Positions 9,166 through 17,844 of a stretch of 64,000 nucleotides of DNA are shown here, piece after piece (positions within the stretch are counted from its first letter, which is position 1; every line of letters begins with the position of its first letter). The DNA is from CAZNSX01 sp964575845 (GTDB lineage Bacteria > UBA8248 > CAZNSX01). The position numbers and the translations under genes were made by a program. Location of the stretch: the NCBI GenBank assembly GCA_964575845.1, contig CAZNSX010000008.1, positions 62,001 through 126,000 on the forward strand, in the 5' to 3' direction. The notes under the pieces are model-generated. The model was not told the origin of the DNA. It was given only the letters and a program-made list of their open reading frames with translations, and ran no database searches.

Positions 9166-10313
9166 CGAAGCCCCCCTCGGCTTAGCCTTTCCTCCATTGC
9201 CTCCTGGTAGAGGGCTTCCATTCGGCAAGAGAGAGCGCCGCGGCTGAATTCCTGCTCGGCCCTGAGCCTCGCTTCCCCGCCCATTCTCTCCCTCATGGCC
9301 GGCTCCTCGAGGAGCTTCAGGATGGAGGCGGCAAGGGCTTCCGGAGAGCGAGGCGGGACGAGAAGTCCCTCCCTTTCGTGGCGCACGATCTCCCTGACAC
9401 ATCCGACATCGGTAGCCACAAGAGGCGTCCCCGCCGCCATATGCTCAAAGATGACACGGCTTGTGCCCTCAGAGGAGATGGAGGGGAACACACCGATATC
9501 GAGAGCTGCCATCAGTGGGGGGAGCTCCGGCTGGAAGCCCATGAAGTGGATATGACCTCCAAGGCCGAGCTCCTGAGCGAGCCCTCTCAGCTTCCCCTCA
9601 TCCCCCCCCTGGCCTATGATGAGGAGGAGGGCTTTGTAACCCCCCTCCTTCAAGATGCCCATGGCACGGATGAGGTACTCCTGCCCCTTCATATGTACCA
9701 GACTCCCCACTACCCCTATCAGGGGAACCCCGTGGGGGAGGTTTTCCGTCTGTCTTAAGGCGAGGCCATCCAGGTCTGGCCTGAAGGCATCGGTATCCAC
9801 TCCGCCGCCTATGGTCACAAACTTCCCCGCCCTGAAAAACCCGTCCTTCAGGTAACCCTCCCTTATGGCCTCGGCCGCAGCGACAACACGGTCCGTAGCC
9901 CGGTTGTAAAGCCAGCGGTTGAATGGGCTCCTGTCCACGGGGAGAAGGATGTGGCGGGAGCGCACGAGCGCAGGACGCCTCCTGCCCAGAAGTGCTGCCG
10001 CCGCGAGCCAGTGCTCCACCCCACGGTGAACATGGATTAAATCCAGGGATAAAGCCTTGGAGAGCCGTTTGAGGGTGAAGATGTCTTCAAGATACTGATG
10101 GGGCTTGAAGTTTCCCGGAAGGGCCAGGGACCCGACCTCCCTTATGCCCATGGCTTTAGCCCTTTCGGCCACCCTTGCCCCCGGGCCCCTGCGGCAGAGA
10201 AGCACGACGCGGTGTCCCCGCTCCTGAAGGCCCTTTGTAAGTGAGAGCGCAAGCCAGGCGTCAGAGCTCCAGCCCCGGCAGCTAACAACCTGAAGGATGG
10301 AGAGCTTCTCCAC
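9162..10313 (-). CDS. glycosyltransferase family 4
   Basis: A 383-residue GT-B glycosyltransferase starting MEKLSILQVVSCRGWSSDAW. The donor domain contains IGVVGSLVHMKGQEYLIRAM and ends in the FEHMAAGTPLVATDVG element that takes the place of the E-x7-E nucleotide-sugar loop. It is clearly similar in layout to the two GT4 genes at 12058 and 13248: same HVHRGVEHWL or HMHLSHDHWL type segment, same VRSRHILLPV or VRTRHVSIPV segment. The three look like paralogues. It overlaps the carbamoyltransferase start by four bases, so its product may supply the sugar that is then carbamoylated. That link is inference. Confidence 0.88.
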   Translation of the reverse strand: MEKLSILQVVSCRGWSSDAWLALSLTKGLQERGHRVVLLCRRGPGARVAERAKAMGIREVGSLALPGNFKPHQYLEDIFTLKRLSKALSLDLIHVHRGVEHWLAAAALLGRRRPALVRSRHILLPVDRSPFNRWLYNRATDRVVAAAEAIREGYLKDGFFRAGKFVTIGGGVDTDAFRPDLDGLALRQTENLPHGVPLIGVVGSLVHMKGQEYLIRAMGILKEGGYKALLLIIGQGGDEGKLRGLAQELGLGGHIHFMGFQPELPPLMAALDIGVFPSISSEGTSRVIFEHMAAGTPLVATDVGCVREIVRHEREGLLVPPRSPEALAASILKLLEEPAMRERMGGEARLRAEQEFSRGALSCRMEALYQEAMEERLSRGGLR

Positions 10314-10321
10314 GGTGAACC

Positions 10322-12055
10322 CTAATCGGTGAGGGCCGCCTCCTGAAACTGCAGGTCATGGAGCTTCTTATAGAGCCCTCCCCTTTGCATGAGGGAAGAG
10401 TGGGTACCCGTTTCCACAATCTGGCCGCCGTCGATGACGGCGATCGTGTCGGCCCCCCGGATTGTCGAAAGCCGGTGGGCCACAATGATGGTGGTCCTCC
10501 CCCGCATCAAGCGCTCCAGGGCCTCCTGGATGAGGACCTCCGATTCACTGTCAAGGGCCGACATGGCCTCATCCAGGATGAGGATTGAGGGGTTCTTTAG
10601 GATGGCCCTGGCGATGGCTATCCTCTGGCGCTCACCTCCCGAGAGCTTGACCCCCTCCTCTCCCACGATGCTCTCATAACCCTGTGGAAAGGCTTCTATG
10701 AAGTTGTTGGCGTTCGCCGCCTTGGCGGCGGCCACAACCCGCTCTCGGGAAACATCTTTCATGCCATAGGCGATGTTCCGCTCCACGGTATCGTTGAAAA
10801 GGAAGACCTGCTGGCTGACGAGGCCTGTCCCCTCCCTCAAGCTCTTTACATCGAGCTCCCCTATCTCCACCCCGTCAAAGTAGATCTTCCCCTGGGTGGG
10901 CTTATAGAAGCGGACCAGCAGGTCCATGAGGGTCGTCTTCCCGGCTCCACTAAGACCCACGATGGCAACGGCGCTACCCGCCTTTATCTCCAGATTCATA
11001 TCCTGGAGCACGGGGACGCTCCCGTAGGAGAAGCTCACGCGGCGAAGCGAAATCCCCTCCTCCAGGGGCTTGAAAGGAATCCCCCCCCCCTCGAGCTCCT
11101 CCTTCTCTTCCCTCCCCATTATCTCGAAAACCGATTCCGTCGCCGCCACCCCTTCCTGAATAGTATGGTAAACGTGCGTGAGGCCCCTGAGAGGGCTGTA
11201 GATCATCCCTATAGCTGCAAGAAAGGAAGTGAACTCCCCGGCGCTTACCCGCCCATCGAGCACTTGCCACGAGCCGTACCAGAGGACGAAGCCCGCTCCA
11301 AGCCCTCCAAGCACCTCCACCGCAGGCGAGGCAAGGGCACGTGCCCGCATGGCCCGCATGATCTGGCTGAAGAATCGCCTGTTCGCCTTCTGGAAGCGCT
11401 CCTCCTCAAAGCCCTGCGCGTTGAATCCTTTGACGACCCTGACGCCCGAGAAGGACTCCTTCATGAGGCCCGTGATGTCGCCCATCTTTTTCTGAGTCTG
11501 ACGGGTGGCATGTCTTATCTTCTCCCCCAGGCGAGAGACCAGGAATGCCAGGGCCGGCAGGGCGATGAGGAAGATGACGGTCAGCAGCCAGTTCATGTAA
11601 AAGGCCACGCCCAGCAGGAAGAGGAAGCTGAAGAAGTGGCGCCCCATATCCCGCACAGCCTGAGAGGCGGCCTTCTGCATGAGGGAGATGTCGTAAATGA
11701 TCTTCGACATCATCTCCCCCGTGGTTACATTGCTGAAGAAGCTCAGGGGCATATTGATCAGGTGGGCGTAGAGCTGGTTTCTCACGTCCATGACGACCCG
11801 CTGGCTGATCCAGTACATGAGGTAGGTCTGAAGATAGGTGAAAAAACCCTTGATGAGATAAGTACCCACCACCACCAGGGGCAGCACCATGAGCATGAGG
11901 GCCTCGCGGCGGATGAAGAGGTCGTCCACCACATACTTGAGTAGATAGGCTGGCACGGCCGAGAGGGCCCCGACTATAACCATGCAGGCGATGGCCAAAA
12001 GGAGCTTCTTCCAGTAGGGCTTGAGATAGGCCAGAAGCTTAAGATAAGTTTTCAA
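10322..12055 (-). CDS. msbA: MsbA-type lipid A / LPS export ABC transporter
   Basis: A 577-residue half-transporter with six N-terminal membrane helices fused to an ABC ATPase. It flips lipid A-core to the periplasmic leaflet of the inner membrane as a homodimer. The Walker A motif GLSGAGKTT lies near residue 370, the ABC signature LSGGERQR near 470, and Walker B ILILDEAMSALD about 20 residues further, with the switch histidine in IVAHRLSTI. Length and order match MsbA. It is embedded between GT4 genes in the LPS operon, the usual company of msbA, although the common partners lpxK and waaA are not in this window. A multidrug exporter of the same family is the alternative, less likely here. 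Confidence 0.88.
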   Translation of the reverse strand: MKTYLKLLAYLKPYWKKLLLAIACMVIVGALSAVPAYLLKYVVDDLFIRREALMLMVLPLVVVGTYLIKGFFTYLQTYLMYWISQRVVMDVRNQLYAHLINMPLSFFSNVTTGEMMSKIIYDISLMQKAASQAVRDMGRHFFSFLFLLGVAFYMNWLLTVIFLIALPALAFLVSRLGEKIRHATRQTQKKMGDITGLMKESFSGVRVVKGFNAQGFEEERFQKANRRFFSQIMRAMRARALASPAVEVLGGLGAGFVLWYGSWQVLDGRVSAGEFTSFLAAIGMIYSPLRGLTHVYHTIQEGVAATESVFEIMGREEKEELEGGGIPFKPLEEGISLRRVSFSYGSVPVLQDMNLEIKAGSAVAIVGLSGAGKTTLMDLLVRFYKPTQGKIYFDGVEIGELDVKSLREGTGLVSQQVFLFNDTVERNIAYGMKDVSRERVVAAAKAANANNFIEAFPQGYESIVGEEGVKLSGGERQRIAIARAILKNPSILILDEAMSALDSESEVLIQEALERLMRGRTTIIVAHRLSTIRGADTIAVIDGGQIVETGTHSSLMQRGGLYKKLHDLQFQEAALTD

Positions 12056-12057
12056 GC

Positions 12058-13251
12058 TCAGCTTCTCCTAACAAGACCTTTAACCCCAGGGAAGGAGAGG
12101 CTCCCTTTCTCACTCTCACCTTCAAGGAGCTTGAGGTAGAGGGCCTCTGTCCGCCCGGCTCTCAGGCTCTGACTATAATGACTGAGAGCCCTCTCCCTTC
12201 CCCTCCGGCCAAGGACTCTCACAAGCTCGGGCTCCCCGAGGACTTTTAGGAGCGTCCCGGAGAGCGCTCCCTCATCTCCCCAGGGAACGACGAGGCCCGT
12301 TTCCCCTTGGACAACGAGCTCTGCGAGCCCTCCCCCGTCGGCTACAATACAGGGAAGCCCCATGGCCATGGCCTCAAGGACGGCCCGACCACTCCCCTCG
12401 GAGCCGGGTCTGAGGAGCACAAAGACGTCCAGAGCCCCGAGTATCTCCCTAAGGTCCGTCTCCCTATAGCCCGTGAAGATAACGTTCGCCTCGAGGCCAA
12501 GCTTCCGGGCCAAGGCCTTGATGCCGGGGAGGCCTTCTCCCTTTCCCACAATGACGAGCCGCGCTTCGGGGAGTTCCCCCAAGACCCTCCTGAAAGCCTT
12601 GAGGAGCAGTGCATGACCCCGGTCCTTCCTTACCCGAGCCACCATGCCCGCTGTGGGCTCCCCTTCCTTGAGGCCCAGCATCTCCCGGTAGCGCTCCCTC
12701 GTAGCCAGCCTCACCTCGGGGCAGAACCGCCCCGTATCCACGGCTCCGGGGATTGTGTAAACGCACTCCCGCAGGAGCCCTCCCCTTTTTATTAAAACCC
12801 CACCGATAAATTCTGAGACCGCCACAGAGGCGTGCGTGAGGGAGTTGAAAAGAAAGCGGTGAGCCGGGTCCCAACGGATAGCCCTCGGGCTATGGAAGGT
12901 GCGCAGGGTCCTCAGGCCGCCTTTCACTTGCCGGGCCGCAAGAGCTCCGAGCCAGTGGTCATGGGAGAGGTGCATGTGAAGTATGTCCGGGGTCTCCTTC
13001 CTAAGAAGGCGCACCAGACGGCGGAACTCACCGAGGAGGTGGCGGGGGTTCAGCCTGCGGTTAAGGTTCAGCCCTTCGGGCAGCTCGAAACCCCGCGCTC
13101 TTGCTTCCTCCTCCAGACGCTCGCCCGGGGAGCAGGCGAAAATCACACGATTTCCCCTCTCCCTTAAGGCCAAGCTCAGCTCTAGGGCGGGCTCCGCCGC
13201 GCCGGTCCACCAGGGGCTGCTTATCATCTGAACGACAGAGAGCCGCCTCAC
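12058..13251 (-). CDS. glycosyltransferase family 4
   Basis: A 397-residue GT-B glycosyltransferase beginning MRRLSVVQMISSPWWTGAAE. The acceptor domain has the HMHLSHDHWLGALAAR segment near residue 95. The donor domain shows AGMVARVRKDRGHALLLKAF, VIFTGYRETDLREIL and SGRAVLEAMAMGLPCIVAD. It ends two bases from the msbA start and overlaps the start of its upstream neighbour by four bases (GTGA/ATGA-like coupling at 13248-13251). It belongs to the trio of related GT4 enzymes flanking msbA and probably builds the LPS core. Sugar specificity is not readable. Confidence 0.87.
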   Translation of the reverse strand: MRRLSVVQMISSPWWTGAAEPALELSLALRERGNRVIFACSPGERLEEEARARGFELPEGLNLNRRLNPRHLLGEFRRLVRLLRKETPDILHMHLSHDHWLGALAARQVKGGLRTLRTFHSPRAIRWDPAHRFLFNSLTHASVAVSEFIGGVLIKRGGLLRECVYTIPGAVDTGRFCPEVRLATRERYREMLGLKEGEPTAGMVARVRKDRGHALLLKAFRRVLGELPEARLVIVGKGEGLPGIKALARKLGLEANVIFTGYRETDLREILGALDVFVLLRPGSEGSGRAVLEAMAMGLPCIVADGGGLAELVVQGETGLVVPWGDEGALSGTLLKVLGEPELVRVLGRRGRERALSHYSQSLRAGRTEALYLKLLEGESEKGSLSFPGVKGLVRRS

Positions 13252-14345
13252 CTCCCCAAGACCTCCCGGTAAAGCCTCTCCGTCTCATCCAGCATCCGCT
13301 CAAGGGAGAAGCCCGCCGCCACAAAGCGCCTCCCGCTCTCTCCCATCTCCCTGAGGCGGGCGGAGTCATCAAGGAGCTCCTTGACCGCTCTCGCCAAGGC
13401 CTCGGGAACCGCCGGAGGAACCAGCACCCCCGCCCCACTCGGGGCCAAGACCTCGGGTATCCCTCCCACTTCCGTACCCACGACCGGAAGCCCCATGGCC
13501 ATGGCCTGAAGCGCGGACTGGGGGATTCCGTCGGTGCGGATGCTGGCAATCACGAGCAGGTCAAGGCCGGCCATGACCTCGGGGATATCCTCCCGGTAGC
13601 CCGTCATCACCACCTTACCCTCGAGGCCCCTCCTCTTTATGTCCTCAGCGATAAGCTGCCGCCAGTGGCCGTCCCCCACGATGAAAAACCTCACATCGTT
13701 ATGGGTATAACAGATTCTCTCGGCCGCCGACACGAAGTGCTCATGGCCCTTGGAGCCTCTGAGCTGAGCCACGATCCCGACGGCCTTCTCTCCCTCCTTC
13801 AGGCCAAACTCCCGCCTGAAAGGCTCCCCTGAGAGGGCGGGATTAAAACGCTCAAGCTCCACCCCGGTCGGAATTACCAGAACTCGCCCCGGACTTAGAC
13901 CTGTTGCCTTGAGGATGAGCTCCCGGCTGCACAGGGCGGTGGTCGCCACCCGTTTAGGAAGGCGGTATACGAGATTCAGGGGGTTGCTGCTCACTGGTAT
14001 GGAGACATGACGGGTTCTCACTACGGCGGGGACCCCGAGCAGCCTCCCGGCAACGCCCCCCAGCCAGCTATCCCTCGAGCTATGCGTATGAATGATGTTT
14101 ATGCGCTCCCGCTTCGCAAGGTGCATGAGAGTGAGCAGGGCCAAGGGGTCGAAGCTAGAACGCATCTTGACCGGAAAGAAAGCGAGCCCCTCCCGCCTGG
14201 CCTCCTCTCCAAGCCGGCCCTCGGGCTGGCCCGCAATGGCAAACCAGTGGCCCCGCTCCTTGAGCTTCAGACACTCAAGAAGAATCCGCTTCTCCTGTCC
14301 TCCCCAACCGGGAGAGGACTCAGTGTGGAGAATCCTTAGCTGCAT
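13248..14345 (-). CDS. glycosyltransferase family 4
   Basis: A GT-B glycosyltransferase of 365 residues, starting at the ATG at 14345 (MQLRILHTESSPGWGGQEKR). A longer in-frame ORF reaches 14432 but has no family similarity in its extra 29 residues and runs deep into the neighbouring gene. The acceptor domain contains IIHTHSSRDSWLGGVAG, and the donor domain VGIVAQLRGSKGHEHFVSAA and QSALQAMAMGLPVVGTEVG. It overlaps the KdtX-like GT2 by 26 bases. It is the third member of the GT4 trio in this operon, most likely acting on the LPS core. Confidence 0.87.
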   Translation of the reverse strand: MQLRILHTESSPGWGGQEKRILLECLKLKERGHWFAIAGQPEGRLGEEARREGLAFFPVKMRSSFDPLALLTLMHLAKRERINIIHTHSSRDSWLGGVAGRLLGVPAVVRTRHVSIPVSSNPLNLVYRLPKRVATTALCSRELILKATGLSPGRVLVIPTGVELERFNPALSGEPFRREFGLKEGEKAVGIVAQLRGSKGHEHFVSAAERICYTHNDVRFFIVGDGHWRQLIAEDIKRRGLEGKVVMTGYREDIPEVMAGLDLLVIASIRTDGIPQSALQAMAMGLPVVGTEVGGIPEVLAPSGAGVLVPPAVPEALARAVKELLDDSARLREMGESGRRFVAAGFSLERMLDETERLYREVLGR

Positions 14346-15093
14346 CCTCTCGCCGGAGCTCCCAGAGCTTAGCGTAGCGCATGAAGACATAGAACGAGTA
14401 GCAGGCCGCCAGGATGAGGCCTTCGGCACCATCCAGAAAGCCCCTCTGAAGCACGTAGCTGCGGAAGAAACGGGTCGGAGGCCTCAGGAGAAAGTGCCTT
14501 GCTCGAGGCTTTACACCCCTCCTGTAGAGTTCCTCAGCGGCCAGGGCGGAGTATCGGTTCAGGCGGTCGAGAAAATCTTTGAGCCCGCGGTAGCTCAGGT
14601 GCTCAAGTGAGCCCTCAAGATAGCCCCGGCTCCCCTCTACCTCCACCGATTCATGCACGGGCCTATCAAGAAAGCGGCCTTTCTCGCGCCGGAAAAGTCG
14701 GAGTTGCCAGTCGGGGTAGTGGTCACCGTGGCGAAGCCACTTCCCCATGAAAATATTTTTCCTTGGTATATAATAACCGTCGCAGGGAGGCTCCTCTCCG
14801 AGAAGCCCTTGCACCTCCTCCCTCAGCTCTTCCGTCGCGCGCTCGTCGGCATCCAGGCTCAAGACCCAAGGGTGGGAGGCCAGGCTCAAGGCCAGGTTTT
14901 TCTGGGCGGCAAAGCCTGACCAGGGGTTGGAATAAACTTTGGCGCCCAGGCGCCAACAGACCTCCTGGGTACCGTCTTCACTCCCCGCATCCACCACAAC
15001 CAGCTCATCGGCCCAGGCTACACTTTTCAGACAATCGGCAATATTGGCCTCCTCATCGAGAGTAATGACGGTGACAGAGAGCTTCTGCCGCAT
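14320..15093 (-). CDS. glycosyltransferase family 2, WaaE/KdtX-like
   Basis: A 257-residue GT-A glycosyltransferase. It begins MRQKLSVTVITLDEEANIAD and carries the nucleotide-binding ELVVVDAGSEDGT segment and the metal-binding DAD in VLSLDADERATEEL. The WSGFAAQKNLAL and HESVEVEG segments and the C-terminal hydrophobic AEGLILAACYSFYVFMRYAKL helix match the LPS core beta-1,4-glucosyltransferase group (WaaE/KdtX, often linked to kdtA). It is probably peripheral to the inner membrane. The acceptor sugar, likely the first heptose, is inferred from the family. Confidence 0.87.
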   Translation of the reverse strand: MRQKLSVTVITLDEEANIADCLKSVAWADELVVVDAGSEDGTQEVCWRLGAKVYSNPWSGFAAQKNLALSLASHPWVLSLDADERATEELREEVQGLLGEEPPCDGYYIPRKNIFMGKWLRHGDHYPDWQLRLFRREKGRFLDRPVHESVEVEGSRGYLEGSLEHLSYRGLKDFLDRLNRYSALAAEELYRRGVKPRARHFLLRPPTRFFRSYVLQRGFLDGAEGLILAACYSFYVFMRYAKLWELRREDAAKDSPH

Positions 15094-15108
15094 GGCCTCA
15101 GGGCAGCC

Positions 15109-15324
15109 CTAAGGCTTTTTCTCGCGGGCCTTCATCTTGGCCGCGAAGGTCTCCTCATCCAGCACCTCGGCCTCATCGATGAGCATGATGGGGATATCTT
15201 CCTTTATGGCGTAGCGTCTACGGCACTGAGGATTGACGCACTGGAGCCAGTCGTCGTCCAGGAAGACGTCGGACTTGCACGAGGGGCAGGCGAGAATTTC
15301 CAAAAGTTCGGGGTCAATTGGCAT
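15109..15324 (-). CDS. Trm112/YcaR-family zinc-ribbon protein
   Basis: A 71-residue protein of the UPF0434/Trm112 family. It opens PELLEILACPSCKSDVFL and has a second C-x4-C pair in QCVNPQCRRRYAI, so four cysteines could hold one zinc. The IKEDIPIMLIDEA segment is the family signature. In bacteria such proteins often sit beside lpxK/kdsB or other LPS genes, and Trm112 relatives activate methyltransferases. With two methyltransferases in this operon a partner role is possible but unproven. It is separated by four bases from the upstream epimerase and 15 from the GT2 gene. Confidence 0.9.
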   Translation of the reverse strand: MPIDPELLEILACPSCKSDVFLDDDWLQCVNPQCRRRYAIKEDIPIMLIDEAEVLDEETFAAKMKAREKKP

Positions 15325-15328
15325 AAAA

Positions 15329-16264
15329 TTACCTCCCTTTCAACCACTCGAACTGGGCTAGGAGCCCCTCCTTCAGGGAGACCCTGGGCTCAAAGCCGAG
15401 CTCCTCGCGGGCCAGGCTGATATCCGCGGCCGTGTGGCGCACATCGCCCGGCTGCGTCTCAATGCGCCTTATCCTCGCCTGGCGGCCGTTTAGCTCCTCC
15501 AGGGCCCCAATCAGGGCCTGAACCGTGCAGGGGCAACCCCCACCCAGGTTGTAGACCTTCCCTGGTTCCCCCCTCTCCATGGCCTTGATGGTACCACTGA
15601 CAGCATCCCCCACATAGGTGAAATCCCGGCTCTGCTGGCCGTCGCCATAGAGGGCCAGCTCCTCCCCCTTGAGCAGGGCCGAGATGAAGCGGTGGATGGC
15701 CATGTCGGGGCGCTGCCTGGGGCCAAAGACGGTGAAGTAGCGCACGGCCATGGCTGGAACTCGGTAGTTCCGCCAGTAGAGGATACAGAGATGCTCCCCC
15801 GCCAGCTTTGTCACCCCGTAAGGGGAGTTGGGCCTCAGGGGCGCATCTTCATGAAGGGGCATCTCGCTCGAGTCTCCATATACCGAAGAGGAAGAGGCAT
15901 AAAGGAAGAGCTTGAGGGGCTTTTCCTTGGAAGCCTCAAGGAGCCTCTGGGTAGCCAGGATGTTATCCCCCGCATAGACCTCGAAGGAACTCCCCCAGCT
16001 CCCCCTCACGCCCGTCTGCGCGGCCAAGTGCACTACCCCATCCACCTCACCTAGGAGGCCCTCCAGGGGCGTCTTCTTGAGGTCCGCCTCAATGAACCTA
16101 AAGCCCTTCCTCTGCTTGAGACCCTTCAGGTTTTCCTCCTTGGTCCGGCGGGGATAGTAATCGCTGAAATTATCCACACCCACCACCTCTTCCTCTCTCT
16201 CCAAGAGGGCTTCGGCGAGGTGGGAGCCGATGAAGCCGGCACAACCCGTGAGGAGGTAGCGCAT
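15329..16264 (-). CDS. NAD-dependent nucleotide-sugar epimerase
   Basis: A 311-residue extended short-chain dehydrogenase. The NAD-binding motif is LTGCAGFIGSHLAEAL at residues 4-19. The catalytic YxxxK is in NSPYGVTKLAGEHL, and the serine of the triad lies in YASSSSVYGDSSEMPL. The substrate segment GPRQRPDMAIHRFISAL matches UDP-glucuronate 4-epimerase and UDP-glucose 4-epimerase relatives. It would supply an epimerised UDP-sugar (galactose or galacturonate type) to the glycosyltransferases downstream. Distinguishing glucose from glucuronate specificity is not safe by eye. Confidence 0.88.
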   Translation of the reverse strand: MRYLLTGCAGFIGSHLAEALLEREEEVVGVDNFSDYYPRRTKEENLKGLKQRKGFRFIEADLKKTPLEGLLGEVDGVVHLAAQTGVRGSWGSSFEVYAGDNILATQRLLEASKEKPLKLFLYASSSSVYGDSSEMPLHEDAPLRPNSPYGVTKLAGEHLCILYWRNYRVPAMAVRYFTVFGPRQRPDMAIHRFISALLKGEELALYGDGQQSRDFTYVGDAVSGTIKAMERGEPGKVYNLGGGCPCTVQALIGALEELNGRQARIRRIETQPGDVRHTAADISLAREELGFEPRVSLKEGLLAQFEWLKGR

Positions 16265-16267
16265 TAC

Positions 16268-17347
16268 TCAGCCCTCAAGGACGCGGCGTCCCGCCCAGCG
16301 CTCCCTCACCCTTCCCCAGAGCTCGAGGGCTGCCTCAAGGGCTTCCTCCACTGTGAGCGATAGGATGCAGAGAGGGTCTCGGCAGCTTCGCTTGTGGCAA
16401 CCAGAGCAGGGAAGGGGCCGGTAGAGGAGGGCGTGCTCCACCCCAAATGGGCCGTTTCGCCAAGGGGTCGTGGGACCGTAAATGCCCAGAACCGGCACCC
16501 CCATGGCGGCCGCCAAATGGAGGGGGCCGGTATCCCCCCCTATGAACATGAGGCAGTGCTCAAGGAGGCAGGCTAGCTGCGGTAAGGTGAGGGCTGGAGC
16601 AAGCCTTGGCTCTGAGGCCATGAGAGAGTTGACCCGAGAGGCCGCCCCCTCATCTCCGGGCCCCCAAGTAATGATGATCTGGGCGCCCGTCCTCAAGGCC
16701 AGGGCATCCCCAAGCCGCGCGAACTTTTCCTCACCCCAGCGCTTGGTGGGCCAGCCAGCCCCGGGGTGCAAGGCGATAAGGGGCTTGGCGACCCCCAGGC
16801 CGGAGCGCCTCAGGAAGGTGTCTACCATGAGCCGGTAGGCCCGAAAGCTGGGGAGAGGAAAGCGCGGGGAGGCGGGCTTTATCCCCAGGGGTGCGAGGAG
16901 CGCCAGGTTTTTTTCCACAATGTGGTGGTGCCCCGCCGGAGGGGCCACATGGCGGTTAGTGAAAAGGGAGCTAAGCCCTTCACGGCAGTGCTTTCGTTCG
17001 AACCCTATCCTCTCGCGCGCTCCGCTGAGCAAGGCAATAAGCCCGCTCTTTATCAGGCCCTGGGCATCCAGGGCGGTGTCAAAGGAAAAGGACCTGAGCT
17101 CTCTGAAGGAAGCAACTGCATCTCCCAAGACGGGGAAGAACCCTCTCCGCCTCCAGGCCTTGGTATCGAGGAGAATGAAGGTATCCACAGCAGGATTCCC
17201 CGCGAGAAGGGGCTTCACCCCTTTCTCCGCCGCCCAGCCCACAAAGGCATCGGGGAAGGCCTCTTTCAACGCCGCCGCCATGGGGAGTGCATGGATAACA
17301 TCGCCCAACGCGCTGAGCCTGACGATGAGAAAGCGCCTCTCAGCCAT
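16268..17347 (-). CDS. waaC: lipopolysaccharide heptosyltransferase (WaaC-like)
   Basis: A GT9-family heptosyltransferase of 359 residues that adds L-glycero-D-manno-heptose from ADP-heptose to Kdo2-lipid A. The frame extends upstream to 17431, but the ATG at 17347 begins MAERRFLIVRLSALGDVIHA, the canonical GT9 start, and overlaps the previous gene by only eight bases. The donor domain has IALHPGAGWPTKRW and the GGDTGPLHLAAAMGVP motif, then GIYGPTTPWRNGP. Cysteines cluster near the C-terminus (CSGCHKRSC), as often seen in this family. The LSALGDV form favours heptosyltransferase I, with waaF at 19429 as the likely second enzyme. Confidence 0.88.
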   Translation of the reverse strand: MAERRFLIVRLSALGDVIHALPMAAALKEAFPDAFVGWAAEKGVKPLLAGNPAVDTFILLDTKAWRRRGFFPVLGDAVASFRELRSFSFDTALDAQGLIKSGLIALLSGARERIGFERKHCREGLSSLFTNRHVAPPAGHHHIVEKNLALLAPLGIKPASPRFPLPSFRAYRLMVDTFLRRSGLGVAKPLIALHPGAGWPTKRWGEEKFARLGDALALRTGAQIIITWGPGDEGAASRVNSLMASEPRLAPALTLPQLACLLEHCLMFIGGDTGPLHLAAAMGVPVLGIYGPTTPWRNGPFGVEHALLYRPLPCSGCHKRSCRDPLCILSLTVEEALEAALELWGRVRERWAGRRVLEG

Positions 17348-17837
17348 CTGTCCGACCTTCCAAAATAAGCTTAGCCATGCGGCTTGAGGAATGGGCCTTT
17401 GGGTCTCCAGTAATAGCCACCTCACCCCCATAGGACCTCACGGCCTCAAGCTCTGGCACCGTCTCCTCGCTGTAGTCGGTACCCTTGGCATGCACATGGG
17501 GCTTCAGGGCAAAAAGGATGCTCCTCACGTCCCTCTCCCCGAAGAGGATGATATAGTCCACACACTCAAGGCCGGATAGAAGCTCCATTCGCTCATCTTC
17601 TGGCGTCAGCGGCCGGCCCGGACCTTTAAGAGCTCTCGCCGAGGCGTCATCGTTCACGGCCACGATAAGCACCTCGCCCAGAGCCCTGGCAGCCCTTAGG
17701 TGCCTGAGGTGTCCCACGTGCAGGAGGTCGAAGCAGCCATTAGCCAGAACGATGCGCTTTCCCCTTGCCTTGAGTCCCGCGACGATCTCCTTCAGCTCCG
17801 GAAGGCTCTTTCGCTTCCCGCCGTATTTCTCTTCCAA
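17340..17837 (-). CDS. rfaE2: D-glycero-beta-D-manno-heptose 1-phosphate adenylyltransferase
   Basis: A 165-residue nucleotidyltransferase that makes ADP-D,D-heptose from heptose 1-phosphate and ATP, equivalent to the C-terminal half of HldE. The cytidylyltransferase-fold signature VLANGCFDLLHVGHLRHL lies near residues 35-52 with the HxGH motif as HVGH. The SSSRMAKLI segment resembles the ISTTxxI loop that contacts ATP phosphates. Here it is a separate cistron directly after the kinase half (7-base gap), so HldE is split in this organism. It overlaps waaC by eight bases. Confidence 0.92.
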   Translation of the reverse strand: MEEKYGGKRKSLPELKEIVAGLKARGKRIVLANGCFDLLHVGHLRHLRAARALGEVLIVAVNDDASARALKGPGRPLTPEDERMELLSGLECVDYIILFGERDVRSILFALKPHVHAKGTDYSEETVPELEAVRSYGGEVAITGDPKAHSSSRMAKLILEGRTDG

Positions 17838-17844
17838 TATCCGC

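Noticed and set aside
11165..11944. 259-codon plus-strand ORF opposite msbA
   Set aside because: It is the complement of a clear MsbA frame, rich in H, E and P, with no domain pattern.
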